A DNA stretch of 40,588 nucleotides. Source: Pseudomonas sp. (lineage in GTDB: Bacteria; Pseudomonadota; Gammaproteobacteria; Pseudomonadales; Pseudomonadaceae). The translations under genes were made by a program, and so were the position numbers. Below, piece by piece: positions 8,079 to 15,990 of the stretch. Positions within the stretch are counted from its first letter, which is position 1; each line of letters starts with the position of its first letter. The notes beneath the pieces were generated by a model. That model did not search any database and was not told the origin of the DNA. It saw only the letters and a list, made by a program, of their open reading frames with translations. The stretch lies in the NCBI GenBank assembly GCA_030656145.1, contig JAUSOF010000029.1, positions 1 to 40,588 on the forward strand, written 5' to 3'.

Positions 8079-8922
8079 GAGCTGCCTTCTTCGTGGCACT
8101 GCAGTGAATGCGTTTGCCGCCTTGGCGCGCGACGGCCTCGGCTTGGCCATTGCGCTGAGCGCCGGCCCGGGCCTGGCTCATTAGCTGTGGAATCAGCGGG
8201 CCTTCCGGCAGGTTTTTCCAGAAGCGCACAGGCAGGTTGTTCTGCAGTGCGCTGCGGTTGAGCCGCGCCGGGTTGAAGGTGCTGCCGTAATAGGCCAGCC
8301 ACAGCGCCGCACCATCATCCTCAGGGTTTTGCGCCAGGCGCTGCCACTCACTCGGGCAGGGGCGCTGGTGATGCAGACGCTGACCATCCCAGTACACGCC
8401 GTCATCCGGCGTGGCAATCAACCAGGTACTGCGCCCCAGGCGCTCGGCAAAGTGTCCGCTGGCGCTCCGGAGAATATCGTGGGCTGGTTCATGCCAGGCG
8501 ACTAGTTGCGGGCCTTCGGCGTTTTCAGGTCGCGGGTGAAAGCGCAGAAATGCATGCAGGTGATGGGTTTCGCGGCGCACCGCCTTGAGCCGTTTATGCA
8601 GCTGGCTACCATCGATGTCACCCGCCAGCATGGCGGCGCGATCGCCTTGGGCGACCCGCCAGAGAATCCGGTAAAGCAGGCTCCAGCGATCCGCGATGCG
8701 AAAGCGTGCCGCGCTCTGCAGCAACTCAAGCAGCTGCTTGGGGATGCGCGGAGCGGGTGCCTCCGACTGCGTGCTGATGGATACCGGTGCATGGTCAAAC
8801 AGGCCGCCGGTGTCGCCGTCACCCAGCCAATTGACCTGATGCGGTGCTACGCCTTGCTGCAATAGCCCTCTGGCAGCCTCACGCCAGCCGGTAAAACTAC
8901 CGTCGAACTGCACGCTGTGCAT
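8044..8922 (-). CDS. DUF4130-type DNA metabolism protein (TIGR03915-like)
   Basis: A protein of 292 residues resembling the DUF4130 family that accompanies radical SAM proteins of the TIGR03916 type. Recognisable segments are the RETHHLHAFLRF block near residue 113, the WLIATPDDGVYWDG strand and the closing YYGSTFNPARLN / PVRFWKNLPEGPLIPQL block near 220-250. In many relatives this domain is fused to a UdgX uracil-DNA-binding module; no such module follows here, only a basic tail. I chose the ATG at 8922, which shares a base with the TGA of the radical SAM gene (TGATG); two GTG codons just upstream are alternatives. The last 11 codons are antisense to the end of pilU. A role in DNA repair is inferred from family and context; biochemical function is unknown. 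Confidence 0.82.
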   Translation of the reverse strand: MHSVQFDGSFTGWREAARGLLQQGVAPHQVNWLGDGDTGGLFDHAPVSISTQSEAPAPRIPKQLLELLQSAARFRIADRWSLLYRILWRVAQGDRAAMLAGDIDGSQLHKRLKAVRRETHHLHAFLRFHPRPENAEGPQLVAWHEPAHDILRSASGHFAERLGRSTWLIATPDDGVYWDGQRLHHQRPCPSEWQRLAQNPEDDGAALWLAYYGSTFNPARLNRSALQNNLPVRFWKNLPEGPLIPQLMSQARAGAQRNGQAEAVARQGGKRIHCSATKKAALNESVCPDPLR

Positions 8923-10133
8923 CACCACAGCGCCATCTGCGTGGGCGTTTCGCTCAGCTGCTGGCGCAGTAGCAGTGATTCGCGGCTGGCCTGCAGAGGC
9001 CGATAATCCTGGGTGACGATAAAAGGCTTGGCTTTTTCCAGGGCGCAGCGCAGGCGCGTCAGGTCTTCGAAGCGGATGCGTTTCTGCCGGCGTAGGGCCA
9101 CCAGGCGCTTGGCGCTGAGTACGCCGATGCCGGGTACGCGGGCGATCATCGCTGCTTCGGCGCGGTTGAGATCGACCGGGAAATGCTCGCGATTGTTCAG
9201 CGCCCAGGCCAGTTTCGGGTCGATATCCAGGGCCAGATTGCCGGGGCCATTGAGTAGCTCGGAAGCGGTGAAACCGTAGCCGCGCATCAGAAAGTCGGCC
9301 TGATACAAGCGGTGTTCACGCAGCAGCGGCGGCGCTTCGAAGGGCACGGTATTCGGGCTCTGCGGGATCGGGCTAAAGGCCGAGTAGTACACCCGGCGCA
9401 GGCGGTAGTCGCCGTAGAGCGAGGCGGCGGTATGCAGGATGGTGCTGTCGTCGGTGGCGTCGGCGCCAATGATCATCTGCGTGCTCTGGCCGGCCGGGGC
9501 GAAACGCGGCGCACGTGGTTCCGCACGGGCTTCGCTCTCGCCCAGATGGATCGAGTGCATGGCCTGCTTGATGGTGCGCACCTGTTTCTCCGGGGCCAGG
9601 CGAATCAGGCTGCTCTCGGTGGGCAGTTCGATATTCACGCTAAGGCGGTCGGCGTAGCGCCCTGCCTCGGCAATCAGCAGCGGGTCGGCGTCGGGAATGG
9701 TCTTGAGGTGGATATAACCGCGAAACTCGTGCTCTTCGCGCAGCAACTTGGCTACGCGGATCAGCTGCTCCATGGTGTAGTCGGCCGAGCGGATGATTCC
9801 TGAGCTGAGAAACAAACCGCTGATGCAGTTGCGCTTATAGAAGTCGATAGTCAGGGTGACCACTTCTTCCGGGGTGAAGCGCGCGCGCGGCACGTCGCTG
9901 GAGCGGCGGTTCACGCAGTATTGGCAGTCATACAGGCAGAAGTTGGTCAGCAGGATCTTCAGCAGGGCCACGCAGCGCCCGTCGGGGGTAAAGCTGTGGC
10001 AGATACCCATGCCGTTGGTCGAGCCGATGCCGCTTTTACCTTTGGAACTGCGCGTGGGCGCACCGCTGCTGGCGCAGGATGCGTCGTACTTGGCCGCGTC
10101 GGCGAGGACGGTGAGTTTTTCGATCAGCTGCAT
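8922..10133 (-). CDS. Radical SAM protein with helix-hairpin-helix tail (TIGR03916-like, putative DNA repair/modification)
   Basis: A protein of 403 residues. The radical SAM cluster motif CLYDCQYC (Cys 66, 70, 73, CX3CX2C) would bind a [4Fe-4S] cluster and S-adenosylmethionine. Further cysteines at about 20, 45 and 54 precede it. The C-terminal 90 residues contain a helix-hairpin-helix DNA-binding motif (MIARVPGIGVLSAKRLVALR). This combination matches the family annotated as putative DNA modification/repair radical SAM protein; the reaction is not known. It is the first gene of a two-gene operon with the DUF4130 protein, joined by a one-base stop-start overlap. A LexA box lies 16 bases upstream of the ATG at 10133, so SOS induction is expected. 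The Shine-Dalgarno is weak. Confidence 0.9.
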   Translation of the reverse strand: MQLIEKLTVLADAAKYDASCASSGAPTRSSKGKSGIGSTNGMGICHSFTPDGRCVALLKILLTNFCLYDCQYCVNRRSSDVPRARFTPEEVVTLTIDFYKRNCISGLFLSSGIIRSADYTMEQLIRVAKLLREEHEFRGYIHLKTIPDADPLLIAEAGRYADRLSVNIELPTESSLIRLAPEKQVRTIKQAMHSIHLGESEARAEPRAPRFAPAGQSTQMIIGADATDDSTILHTAASLYGDYRLRRVYYSAFSPIPQSPNTVPFEAPPLLREHRLYQADFLMRGYGFTASELLNGPGNLALDIDPKLAWALNNREHFPVDLNRAEAAMIARVPGIGVLSAKRLVALRRQKRIRFEDLTRLRCALEKAKPFIVTQDYRPLQASRESLLLRQQLSETPTQMALW

Positions 10134-10149
10134 GATGCGGCCCGCTTAA

Positions 10150-10165
10150 CTGTTTATCCATACAG
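10150..10165 (-). promoter_or_regulatory. LexA (SOS) operator
   Basis: On the minus strand the site reads TACTGTATGGATAAACAGTT (core CTGT-N8-ACAG at 10150-10165). It fits the gammaproteobacterial LexA consensus with both half-sites perfect and an AT-rich spacer. It ends 16 bases before the radical SAM start codon, where it would block transcription or its initiation. The nearest plus-strand gene (TM2 protein) starts 123 bases away and might also be affected. Confidence 0.85.
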
Positions 10166-10288
10166 TATTTAGCAATAGTAAGCAGGGTTCAAGCGCTGAT
10201 ATGTTCGCGTGGCTGGAGTTTCCCTAGGTAGCGAACCTTGGGTAAAGTCTGGCGTCAGATACAGCCCAGGCTATCAGGAAGTACGCAA

Positions 10289-10687
10289 ATGCAGCGACAG
10301 GATACGCACAGCAAACTTATCGGCTATCTGCTGTGGATTTTTGGCTTTCTCGGCGCGCACCGCTTCTATTACGGCAAGCCGGTGACCGGGACCATCTGGT
10401 TCTTCACCTTCGGCCTGCTGTTTATCGGCTGGATCATCGATCTGTTTCTGATCCCGGCGATGGACCGGGAAGCCGACCTGCGGTTTACCGCAGGTGATAC
10501 CGATTACAACGTAGCCTGGATTCTGCTGACCTTCCTCGGCTTTTTCGGCGTGCACCGCATGTATCAAGGCAAGTGGATTACCGGGATCATCTACCTGTTT
10601 ACCGGTGGCCTGTTCCTGCTCGGCGTGCTGTATGACTTCTGGACGCTGAATACCCAGGTGTCGATCAAGAACGCCCAGCGCGGCTGA
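10289..10687 (+). CDS. TM2-domain membrane protein
   Basis: A protein of 132 residues carrying two TM2 units. Each has a pair of hydrophobic helices with the family signature glycine-x-x-glycine-x-His-Arg motif: GFLGAHRFYYGKPVTG near residues 18-33 and GFFGVHRMYQGKWITG near 87-102. The function of TM2 proteins in bacteria is unknown. The start at 10289 has AGGAAG eight bases upstream; an in-frame TTG at 10238 is possible but lacks support. It is divergent from the radical SAM operon and convergent with pyrC'. Confidence 0.88.
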   Translation: MQRQDTHSKLIGYLLWIFGFLGAHRFYYGKPVTGTIWFFTFGLLFIGWIIDLFLIPAMDREADLRFTAGDTDYNVAWILLTFLGFFGVHRMYQGKWITGIIYLFTGGLFLLGVLYDFWTLNTQVSIKNAQRG

Positions 10688-10707
10688 CGGAAGCTATGCG
10701 TCAGCCG
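10681..10707 (+). terminator. Hairpin overlapping the TM2 gene stop codon
   Basis: CGGCTGACG at 10681-10689 and CGTCAGCCG at 10699-10707 form a perfect 9-bp stem with a 9-nt loop. The TM2 stop codon (10685-10687) lies inside the 5' arm. No clear U-tract follows. Confidence 0.5.
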
Positions 10708-10724
10708 GCGCGGCAATGGGCTGA

Positions 10725-10782
10725 TCTCGTAGGGTGCGCAGTCAAGCGAGCACCGCTGGTGCACACGGCGCACCCTACGAGA
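10725..10782. repeat. 58-bp palindrome, probable bidirectional terminator
   Basis: TCTCGTAGGGTGCGC (10725-10739) and GCGCACCCTACGAGA (10768-10782) are perfect 15-base inverted repeats. Between them lies a second small hairpin, GCACC-GCT-GGTGC at 10750-10762. It sits between the convergent TM2 and pyrC' genes. The motif GTAGGGTGCGC recurs near 31617, suggesting a dispersed repeat that also serves as a terminator. Confidence 0.65.
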
Positions 10783-10792
10783 GGTTTCTCAC

Positions 10793-12064
10793 TCAGGCCT
10801 GATAGCTGATATGCCCGTCGACCAGGGTGTAACGCACCGCTGCCGGCAGGCAATGGCCGAGGAACGGGCAGTTGGCGCCTTTCGAGTACCAGCTTTCCCC
10901 GGCCAGGGTCGAGGCCTGCGGATCGAATAGCAGCAGGTCGGCTGGCGCGCCTACGGCCAGGCGTCCGGCGGGCAGGCGCAGGGCCTGAGCTGGGCCGCTG
11001 GACAGGCGTGCGAGCAGCGTCGGTAAATCGAGCAGACCGTCTTCCACCAGGCTCATGGCCAGCGGCAGCAGCAGTTGTACGCTGCTGATGCCCGGCTCGG
11101 TGGCACCGAAAGGCGCGAGCTTGGCATCGCGCTCATGGGGTTGGTGGTGGCTGGCGATGGCCGAGATCACCCCGCTCTTCAGTGCCGCGCGCAGGCCATC
11201 GCGGTCGGCGCGGGTGCGCAGCGGTGGCTGTACGTGATAGAGGCTGGAGAAGTCGCTCAAGGCCTCGTCGGTGAGGATCAGCTGATACAGCGCCACATCC
11301 GCCGTTACCGGCAGGCCGCGGGCCTGAGCCTCGGCGATCAGTTGCGCGCCGCGGGCGCTGGTCAGTTGGCTGAAGTGGGCGCGCACGCCACTTTGCTCGA
11401 CCAGCAACAAGTCGCGGGCCAGGGCCACCGTCTCGGCGGTTTCCGGGATGCCGGCCAGGCCGAGGAAGCTTGCAGTCGGGCCTTCGTGGGCCAGGCCGCC
11501 TTCGGCCAGGTCGTGATCCTGGGAGTGGAAAATCACCGTCAGGTCGAAGGTGGCGGCGTATTCCAGGGCGCGGCGCAGGGTGCGGGTGTTGCGGAAGCTA
11601 TCCAGGCCGTTGCCGAAGGCCACGCAACCGGCGTCGCGCAGCGCTACCAGTTCGGCCAGCTGCTCAGCGTCCAGACCTTTGCTCAGCGCGCCGATGGGGA
11701 AGACCTTGGTGTGACCGGCCTCGCGGGCGCGGTCGAGGATCAGCTCGGCCACGGCCGGGGTGTCCAGCACCGGTTTGGTAAATGGCGGACAGCACAGGCT
11801 GGTGACGCCGCCGGCTGCCGCCGCCAGGGTCTCGCTGGCGATACTGCCCTTGCGGCTGTAACCAGGTTCGCGCAGGGCGACGGATAAGTCGACCAGCCCG
11901 GGCGCGGCTACAAGGCCCTGGGCATGAATGATTTTTTTCGCGACGAAGCCGACGGGTGCCTGACCGATGGCAATGAGCTTGCCGCCGTCGATGAACAGGT
12001 CGCTGACCTGATCAAGGCTGCTGCTCGGGTCGATCACGCGGGCACCGAGGATTGCAATACGCAT
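10793..12064 (-). CDS. pyrC': Inactive dihydroorotase homologue PyrC' (ATCase-associated subunit)
   Basis: A dihydroorotase-like protein of 423 residues. In pseudomonads this subunit does not catalyse the dihydroorotase reaction but assembles with PyrB into the dodecameric aspartate transcarbamoylase. The sequence supports this: the metal-binding pair of histidines in the usual DxHxH motif is replaced, giving DLSVALREPG at residues 59-68 (Ser 61 and Ala 63). The later HSQDHD and SHHQPHERD segments keep some histidines. The start ATG shares one base with the pyrB stop codon (TGATG), indicating tight translational coupling suited to a fixed stoichiometry. Confidence 0.94.
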   Translation of the reverse strand: MRIAILGARVIDPSSSLDQVSDLFIDGGKLIAIGQAPVGFVAKKIIHAQGLVAAPGLVDLSVALREPGYSRKGSIASETLAAAAGGVTSLCCPPFTKPVLDTPAVAELILDRAREAGHTKVFPIGALSKGLDAEQLAELVALRDAGCVAFGNGLDSFRNTRTLRRALEYAATFDLTVIFHSQDHDLAEGGLAHEGPTASFLGLAGIPETAETVALARDLLLVEQSGVRAHFSQLTSARGAQLIAEAQARGLPVTADVALYQLILTDEALSDFSSLYHVQPPLRTRADRDGLRAALKSGVISAIASHHQPHERDAKLAPFGATEPGISSVQLLLPLAMSLVEDGLLDLPTLLARLSSGPAQALRLPAGRLAVGAPADLLLFDPQASTLAGESWYSKGANCPFLGHCLPAAVRYTLVDGHISYQA

Positions 12065-13074
12065 CAGTTGGACTCCTCGGCTTCCTGGTTGAGTTGACGC
12101 TGGGCGTTCTGCCCGCTCATGGCCATCGACAGTACGGCCATGCGCACGGCGATGCCGTAGGTAACCTGGTTGAGAATCACTGACTGTGGGCCATCGGCCA
12201 CCGCCGATTCGATTTCCACGCCGCGGTTGATCGGCCCTGGGTGCATCACCAGGGCATCCGGCTTGGCCAGTGCCAGGCGTTGTTCGGTGAGGCCGAACAG
12301 GCGGTAGAACTCGCCCTCGCTAGGCAGCAGGCCGCCGGTCATGCGTTCACGCTGCAGGCGCAGCATGATCACCACGTCGACGTCCTTGAGTCCGGCGGCC
12401 ATGTCGCTGTAGACGGTCACACCGTACTGCTCGATGCCGATCGGCAGCAGGGTCTTGGGTGCGATCACGCGGATATCCGGGCAGCCGAGGGTTTTCAGCG
12501 CCAGCATATTGGAGCGCGCCACCCGCGAATGCAGGATGTCGCCGACGATGGCCACCGAGAGGTTCTCGAAGCCGCCTTTATGCCGGCGGATGGTCAGCAT
12601 GTCGAGCATGCCCTGGGTTGGGTGGGCATGCCTGCCGTCGCCGCCGTTGATGATCGCCAGGTTCGGGCACACATGCTCGGCGATGAAGTGCGCGGCGCCG
12701 GAGTCGGCGTGGCGCACCACGAAGATGTCGGCGGCCATGGCTTCCAGATTGCGCAGGGTGTCGAACAGGGTTTCGCCCTTGCTGGTGGAGCTGGTCGACA
12801 CGTTGAGGGTAATGACGTCGGCGGACAGGCGTTGGGCCGCCAGCTCGAAGGTGGTGCGGGTGCGTGTGGAGTTCTCGAAGAACACGTTGCACACGGTCTT
12901 GCCGCGCAGCAGCGGGACTTTCTTCACCGCGCGCGCGCCGACTTCGAGGAAAGAGTCGGCAGTATCGAGGATTTCTGTCAGCAGCTCGCGCGGCAGGCCG
13001 TCGAGGGTCAGGAAGTGGCGCAGCTGACCTTGGTCATTGAGCTGCAGCGGGCGCTTGGCATCCGTGGGAGTCAT
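12064..13074 (-). CDS. pyrB: Aspartate carbamoyltransferase catalytic subunit
   Basis: PyrB condenses carbamoyl phosphate with aspartate to N-carbamoyl-aspartate, the committed step of pyrimidine synthesis. The carbamoyl-phosphate loop FENSTRTRT is near residues 59-67, STSKGET near 90, [10 protein letters not shown] near 145 and HPGPINRG near 285. I chose the start [11 protein letters not shown] at 13074 (336 residues), which matches the P. aeruginosa N-terminus; an ATG three codons upstream (13083) is an alternative. The extended N-terminal segment of about 10-20 residues is typical of pseudomonad PyrB. It follows pyrR directly and overlaps pyrC' by one base. Confidence 0.96.
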   Translation of the reverse strand: MTPTDAKRPLQLNDQGQLRHFLTLDGLPRELLTEILDTADSFLEVGARAVKKVPLLRGKTVCNVFFENSTRTRTTFELAAQRLSADVITLNVSTSSTSKGETLFDTLRNLEAMAADIFVVRHADSGAAHFIAEHVCPNLAIINGGDGRHAHPTQGMLDMLTIRRHKGGFENLSVAIVGDILHSRVARSNMLALKTLGCPDIRVIAPKTLLPIGIEQYGVTVYSDMAAGLKDVDVVIMLRLQRERMTGGLLPSEGEFYRLFGLTEQRLALAKPDALVMHPGPINRGVEIESAVADGPQSVILNQVTYGIAVRMAVLSMAMSGQNAQRQLNQEAEESN

Positions 13075-13085
13075 CGCGATCATTC

Positions 13086-13592
13086 TCAGTTGGCCAGTAT
13101 CTGGAGTTCGAGGGTCAGCGGCGTGGGGCCGGACAGTTTGACCCGCTGATTGGCGGCCAGCGACAGGCTGGCGCCGACCACGTCGGGGCGGATCGGCAGC
13201 TCGTGGGCATTCAGGTCGAGCAGGCTGACCAGGGTCACGCTGGCCGGCCGGCCATAGTCGAACAGTTCATTGAGTGCGGCGCGGATGGTGCGGCCGCTCA
13301 TCAATACGTCGTCGATCAGCACCAGATGCTGGCCTTCGATCTCGAATGGCAACGCGGACGGTTGCACCTGCGGGTGCAGGCCGTTTTGGGTGAAGTCATC
13401 GCGGTAGAAGGACACATCGAGAATGCCCAGCGCGTCCTGGCGGTCCAGCGCTTCGAGCAGCGCCTGAGCGACCCAGACGCCGCCAGTGCGGATGCCGATA
13501 AAGCGCGGTTCGCTGATCTGCCGTTGGGTCAGGTGGCGGGTCAGGGCGGCGGCCATTTGCGGTAGCAGTTCGGCCGGGTTGGGTAAACTCAT
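13086..13592 (-). CDS. pyrR: Bifunctional pyr operon regulator / uracil phosphoribosyltransferase PyrR
   Basis: A protein of 168 residues of the phosphoribosyltransferase type I fold. The PRPP-binding loop [17 protein letters not shown] is near residues 90-106. Family members bind pyr mRNA to attenuate transcription and some have uracil phosphoribosyltransferase activity; in pseudomonads the regulatory role at pyrB has been proposed. GGAG lies 7 bases before the ATG at 13592. Only 21 bases separate that ATG from repeat element B, so any leader or attenuator of pyrR-pyrB-pyrC' must lie within or across the repeat. Confidence 0.94.
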   Translation of the reverse strand: MSLPNPAELLPQMAAALTRHLTQRQISEPRFIGIRTGGVWVAQALLEALDRQDALGILDVSFYRDDFTQNGLHPQVQPSALPFEIEGQHLVLIDDVLMSGRTIRAALNELFDYGRPASVTLVSLLDLNAHELPIRPDVVGASLSLAANQRVKLSGPTPLTLELQILAN

Positions 13593-13613
13593 GACAACAC
13601 TCCAGATGTATGC

Positions 13614-13898
13614 AAAACAGCCCCTGAATACCTAGGCGAGGCAGCCGAGACAAGACAAAACAGGCGAGAAACGTAGCGCCGCGTAGTAATAGCCAACGGC
13701 TGACCCGCAGGGTGAGCGCAGCGAATCAAGCGCCCTGTGCTCGCACGCGAGTTTACGTGTTGTAAATGAGCATTGCGCGCTTCGCTCATCCTCCGTGTCG
13801 CGCTACAGCGCGTCAGCCGCTAGCTGCTCCGAGCCTGTTTTTAACGCCCCTCTTGTTCACGAGAAGGGGCAGCGCAGGTGGTTTTCAGGGGTTGTTTT
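13614..13898. repeat. Terminal-inverted-repeat element, copy B (285 bp)
   Basis: The gap between pyrR and ruvX is almost entirely this element. Its ends are AAAACAGCCCCTGAA (13614-13628) and TTCAGGGGTTGTTTT (13884-13898), inverted repeats matching at 14 of 15 positions. An inner pair, AAAACAGGC (13657) and GCCTGTTTTT (13833), and the blocks GTAAATGAGCAT, GTCGCGCTACAGCGCGT and CCTGTTTTTAACGC are shared with copy C. The right terminal repeat overlaps the last codons of ruvX and supplies its TGA. No ORF of its own. Confidence 0.75.
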
Positions 13899-14322
13899 CT
13901 TCCAGCCACCCTTGCAGCAGCAGGGCTGCGGCCAGGGCGTCGACCGGGCGCTCACGGTAGCCGCTGTTCTGCCCTTGCTGCAGGCGTTGGCCCTTGGCTT
14001 CGTAGGTAGTCAGGCGTTCATCGTGGGTGTGCACGGGCAGGTTGAAGCGGCCGTTTAGGCGTCGGGCGAATTTTTCCGCGCGCTCGCTCATCTCGCTTTT
14101 CGTGCCGTCCATGTTCAGCGGCAGGCCGACAACGATGGCGTCCGGCTGCCACTCCTTGATCAAGGCTTCGACTTTCTGCCAGTCCGGCACGCCGTTCTGC
14201 GCCTTGAGGATGCACAGCTCGCGGGCCTGGCCGGTGATCACCTGGCCGACCGCAACGCCGATCTGTTTGCTGCCGTAATCAAAGCCCAGCAACAAGCGCA
14301 GTGGTTTTGCATTCTCGGCCAT
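13885..14322 (-). CDS. ruvX: Holliday junction resolvase-like protein RuvX/YqgF
   Basis: A 145-residue RNase H-like nuclease. The first catalytic Asp is in LLGFDYGSKQIGVAVG (residues 11-26); VVGLPLNMDG near 65 and HTHDERLTTYEA near 100 carry further acidic and conserved residues, and the C-terminal PVDALAAALLLQGWLEE gives the last Asp. The family processes pre-16S rRNA 5' ends and has been described as an anti-terminator or resolvase. The start shares one base with the yqgE stop codon. The final codons and stop codon lie in the terminal repeat of element B, so the C-terminus may have been slightly remodelled. Confidence 0.95.
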   Translation of the reverse strand: MAENAKPLRLLLGFDYGSKQIGVAVGQVITGQARELCILKAQNGVPDWQKVEALIKEWQPDAIVVGLPLNMDGTKSEMSERAEKFARRLNGRFNLPVHTHDERLTTYEAKGQRLQQGQNSGYRERPVDALAAALLLQGWLEENNP

Positions 14323-14891
14323 CAGGCGTGCCCGGCTTGTGAGGTGAGCAGGCTCAGATTGACACCCAGGCGCGCAGCGGCGGCGTTTAGGCGTTGGTCG
14401 AAGGGCAGGTCGAAGAGAATGGCGCTGTCGGCCGGGCAGGTCAGCCAGGCGTTGTCGGTCAGTTCGGTATCCAGTTGCCCGGCATCCCAGCCGGCATAGC
14501 CGAGGGCTATCAGGTATTTATCCGGGCCGCTGCCGTCGGCAATCGCGAACAGCACGTCTTGGGAGGTGGACAAGCCCAGCTCACCGAGTTCCAGGGTGGC
14601 CTGGAACTGCGGGCCGGCCGGGTGCAGGACGAAGCCGCGATCGGTCTGGACCGGGCCGCCGGAAAAAATCGGCAGGTTGCGGCAGAGTACCGGCGGCTCG
14701 TCGTCGGGTCGCAACTGCTCCAGCACATCGCCCAGGCTGAGGCCGTTCGGGCGATTGATCACCAGGCCCATGGCGCCCTGCTCGTTGTGCTCGATCAGGT
14801 AAATCAGGGTCTGCGCGAAATGCGGATCAGCCATATGCGGCATGGCAATCAGGAACTGGTGCTTGAGGTAGCTGGGGTTGGTGTCTTTCAT
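14322..14891 (-). CDS. yqgE: YqgE/AlgH family protein
   Basis: A protein of 189 residues, the size of the P. aeruginosa AlgH protein. The signature segments are FLIAMPHMADPHFAQTLIYL near residues 14-33, NEQGAMGLVINRP near 36-48, GGPVQTDRGFVLH near 78-90, and LGYAGWDAGQLDTEL near 132-146. The biochemical role is unresolved; AlgH was linked to alginate gene expression. I chose MKDTNPSYLKHQF at 14891 as start; the open frame extends 12 codons further without family support. It is the gene upstream of ruvX, with which it overlaps by one base. Confidence 0.95.
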   Translation of the reverse strand: MKDTNPSYLKHQFLIAMPHMADPHFAQTLIYLIEHNEQGAMGLVINRPNGLSLGDVLEQLRPDDEPPVLCRNLPIFSGGPVQTDRGFVLHPAGPQFQATLELGELGLSTSQDVLFAIADGSGPDKYLIALGYAGWDAGQLDTELTDNAWLTCPADSAILFDLPFDQRLNAAAARLGVNLSLLTSQAGHA

Positions 14892-15007
14892 GGGCAATAG
14901 TTTCAGGCCTGGAGCCAAGAGCTTCAAGCGTCAGGCTGCACGCGGCAAGAAAAAAGTCGGGTTCGAGCCTGATCGCTTGAGAGCAGATCGTCAGTGCGCG
15001 CCCAGCG

Positions 15008-15904
15008 TCAGTTGCTGGAGAGGCGGTCGCCGCGCTCGAAGCGCCAGGTGCGGATAATTTCCAGGCGGTCGACATCGGCCAGGTCGCCGGTGAATGGGGC
15101 GTAGGGCGCGGCCAGGCGCACGATGCGCAAGGCGGCTTGGTCAAGCAGTGGCTGGCCGGAGGATTCCAGTACCTGAACCTCGTAGAGGGTGCCGTCACGG
15201 TTGATCGAGACCAGCACGCGCAGGCTGCCATAAATTTGCTGGCGGCGTGCGCCGTCCGGGTAGTTGAGGTTGCCGACCCGCTCAACCTTCTTGCGCCACT
15301 CGTCCTTGTACCAGGCGCCCTTGTCGCGCATGGTCGAGGCCGCACTCAGGCGGTGGATTTTCGGTCGTTTGGCATATTGCTGAATGTCGTTGGCCAGTTC
15401 GGCCTCCAGGCTGGCAATTTCCGCCGAGAGTTGTGAACTGTCGAATACCGGTGCCGGGGGGGCCTGCACCGTGGGTTTGACTGCTTCGCGTTTTACCGGG
15501 GTCTTTTGCGGTTGCGGGGAGCTAGTCGCTACCGCAGCTTTTGGCGCTTGCTGGCGTACCGCCGGTTGTGCGGGTGCGGTGGGCGGCGTCACGCGCTTGA
15601 CTTGGGTGTCCTGGAACAGTGCCTGCTCAGTGGTTTTCGGCGCTGCCTTGTGTTCGAGGGTGCCGCTGCCCTGCTGGTTGTCTTTGGCGAGAAAGTCGGC
15701 TTGTTTCGGTTTTTCCTCGCTTTTGAAGGTTGATAGGGTGATTTCCAGGGTTTTGCTGATTTGGCTGGGCTCGGCCAGGCTAAAGCCCAGGCCGAGAATC
15801 AGCGCGGCATGCAGAGCTGCTGCGAGAAACAGGGTGAAACCCAGCCTATCCGCTGGGCGGACGCCAGTGGCGGGTAGTTCGGGTGAGGGGGTGGCTGCGT
15901 TCAT
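15008..15904 (-). CDS. tonB3: Energy transducer TonB family protein (TonB3-like)
   Basis: A protein of 298 residues with a single N-terminal membrane anchor at about residues 22-45 (GFTLFLAAALHAALILGLGF, keeping the TonB-type membrane His). A Pro/Lys/Gln-rich periplasmic linker covers about 65-145, and a C-terminal TonB domain begins at VGNLNYPDGARRQQ (about residue 211) and contains the SINRDGTLYEVQVLESSG core. The position between gshB and yqgE matches P. aeruginosa tonB3, a gene implicated in twitching motility and pilus assembly, which fits the neighbouring pil genes. The symbol is assigned by synteny. It is 103 bases from gshB upstream and 116 from yqgE downstream. Confidence 0.9.
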   Translation of the reverse strand: MNAATPSPELPATGVRPADRLGFTLFLAAALHAALILGLGFSLAEPSQISKTLEITLSTFKSEEKPKQADFLAKDNQQGSGTLEHKAAPKTTEQALFQDTQVKRVTPPTAPAQPAVRQQAPKAAVATSSPQPQKTPVKREAVKPTVQAPPAPVFDSSQLSAEIASLEAELANDIQQYAKRPKIHRLSAASTMRDKGAWYKDEWRKKVERVGNLNYPDGARRQQIYGSLRVLVSINRDGTLYEVQVLESSGQPLLDQAALRIVRLAAPYAPFTGDLADVDRLEIIRTWRFERGDRLSSN

Positions 15905-15990
15905 GCGGTTCGTGTCTGTTCAGGTTGCCGCGCAGTCTGACGGCTTGGAGCCGCCAGCTGCAAGCGACACGCGTGAAGCTGCTACGTGCT

